Part shown: positions 62,641 to 64,000 of the stretch, one piece after another | How positions within the stretch are numbered: position 1 is the first letter of the stretch | Layout of the letters: each line of letters starts with the position of its first letter | Source: Megalonaias nervosa | Lineage: Eukaryota; Mollusca; Bivalvia; Unionida; Unionidae | Assembly (NCBI GenBank): GCA_016617855.1 | Contig: JAECUM010093730.1 | Location: 1-64,000, forward strand | DNA length: 64,000 bases | Direction: 5' to 3' | The notes under the pieces: generated by a model | Database searches by the model: none | Seen by the model: the letters and a program-made list of their open reading frames with translations, nothing else | Told to the model about the DNA's origin: nothing | Translations under genes and position numbers: made by a program

Positions 62641-63750
62641 AGATGGTATGAAAATGGTCTTCCCAGGATCAGTTGTCAATAGGCTCTGGAAACTAAGTTG
62701 TCCATAAGCAAAATGGTTTGAAGATGGGTTTCCCCAACTGGTGAGCAGTATTGTGGTCCTTCATCTCTGTTTCTCTGATCTCTCCTGGAGAAGAAAGTCT
62801 TAAGGTCTCTGACACAAAGCCTATGAGAAGTTTGCCTCTCTGGTGGCTTTCTTATTCTGCTTCACATATTTTTGTATAACATAAAACAGCAACTTTGAAA
62901 ATAGGTTCAAGTCTAAAATTGGCCTGAGTTTAAATTGCAAAAGTCCTCTTTTTACATATTTATAGGATGAAATTTTGGATAAAATGATTATTAACTTCTG
63001 AAAACTTTGACAAAGAATTCAATTTTTCACTAGATTTTTCAAGTATCATGGCTGAATTTCTGACATGAATTCAAAACACAATTTCTGTCCCTTATGATCA
63101 TCAAATTACCACCAATTTGACAACAGAGTGCAAACATTCCTTTTTTATCTAACAATCCGCATTTCTCTTTAAGTGAAAATTTACACAAATGTTGACATTT
63201 ATGTTGATCATCCATGTCCTATATTGAAATGAAAAGGGGTGGGGAGAAGGGTGTGAAATCAGTGAAAGGGAAAATAAACTTCACTTTTTGGGGCATTTTA
63301 GGCAAAAAATGACAGACTCAGCAACATCAATTTCACCAAAATAGCCTGCTTTTGTAGACCCTGTAATTTTACCAAATTTGCCTGTTGTTATCATTTCATC
63401 TGGACTTCATTTACATTTCATTTGTTTTCATTCTGCATTTCACTTGTGTTTTAATTGCATTCCATTCATGCTTGCATTTTAATTATCATCTAAGGTTTTT
63501 TTATGGTCTCAGAAATTTATCGTTTCCTTTAATCATTTCCATTCACCATTTCCTTTCATTCTCGTTGATTTTTAATGAATTTACCAAGTCAGGATTTTCA
63601 TTTTCAATAGCATTAAATGGAAAGAACTACTGATTTCAAATCTTGCTTTATTTAATGTGTGCTTTAATAAATTGAAGATGCACAAGATTCAAAACACAGC
63701 ACTGACATTACAATAAATAAAAATATAACTGTAACGGCAACAAAATGTAA
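62640..63750. other. Unassigned sequence
   Basis: The left end may contain more decayed RT of the DIRS-like element (a minus-strand ILLTSWGNPSSNHFAYG stretch near 62700). The 63385-63600 part is a CATTT/TTTCA-rich simple sequence. No gene recognised. Confidence 0.45.
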
Positions 63751-64000
63751 TAAGAGTCCCTCAAAGGAAATGACACTCTACAGGACGAAATTTTCAGAAA
63801 TTCAAGATAAGACCATTTCTTCCTTTTCATTGTCAAGTGCTGAAACTATCTGCGATATTCTTTGCCAAACCAGATCAGCACCATTTTCATTTAGGACCAA
63901 GCAGACATCAGTCCTTTGGTGAAAACCCCATGTTATAATGATCATCCATTCAAGGGGATTAGTAATAGCAAGTTTTTTAAGTCAGTTGTCAGGGCAGCCA
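63750..64000 (+). mobile_element. Composite element C3, running off the right edge
   Basis: The head gagtccctcaaaggaaatg, then actctacaggacgaaa and aagataagaccatttcttcc matches C1 and C2. The first satellite unit (accattttcatttaggacca, ggtgaaaaccccatgtt) begins at about 63880 and runs past 64000. Confidence 0.72.

Noticed and set aside
60870..64000. Further upstream ALT exons
   Set aside because: Searched the minus strand for the SKG-FxGE lysine motif and other ALT blocks; none found. The frames here belong to a DIRS-like remnant.

Overview
This is animal nuclear DNA, most likely from a marine mollusc (a bivalve is the best guess). It is AT-rich, intron-bearing and dominated by transposable elements. 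It carries tRNA-headed SINEs of the type common in bivalves, I-group and CR1/L2-like LINEs, DIRS-like tyrosine-recombinase elements, and many satellites lying inside mobile elements. The species assignment is inference. No bacterial operons, phage genes or CRISPR arrays are present.

Only one host gene can be supported: the 3' half of an alanine aminotransferase gene (GPT/ALT family) on the minus strand. Five coding exons lie at 60858-60750, 57158-57093, 51786-51631, 49955-49843 and 46247-46157 (stop). They join in phase with canonical GT/AG sites and give about 177 C-terminal residues. The N-terminal half, including the PLP lysine, must lie beyond the right edge. Its four introns hold most of the right-hand third of the window: SINEs, a Tigger-like DNA transposon with a nested foldback element, paired MITEs, and 45-bp, about 80-bp and 320-bp tandem arrays.

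Left to right: 1-3.1 kb is a minus-strand CR1/L2-like LINE that runs off the left edge and is broken by only four single-base indels. From 3.2 to 10.4 kb there is a plus-strand I-group LINE with RNase H, heavily decayed. From 10.6 to 11.8 kb a second, related 5' region follows. From 12.4 to 23.8 kb five copies of a 1.3-2 kb unit carry (TA)n tracts, interrupted by a 1.6-kb unclassified insert, a SINE and a 30-bp triplicate. From 26.5 to 27.6 kb a minisatellite contains a hAT-type MITE. A solo LTR sits at 27.8-28.7 kb and a second, inverted copy at 37.5-38.4 kb. Between and around them are LINE fragments (29.2 and 30.1-31.1 kb), SINEs, satellites and small hairpins. A DIRS recombinase fragment lies at 40.0-40.6 kb, a composite satellite element at 44.3-45.9 kb, the ALT gene at 46.2-60.9 kb, a second DIRS fragment at 61.4-62.6 kb, and the start of a third composite element at the right edge.

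I did not find a new functional system. The most informative items are the ALT exons, the LTR pair, the two DIRS remnants, the nested transposons with visible target duplications, and the satellite-bearing composite elements. Domain calls rest on motif reading by eye, with no database search.
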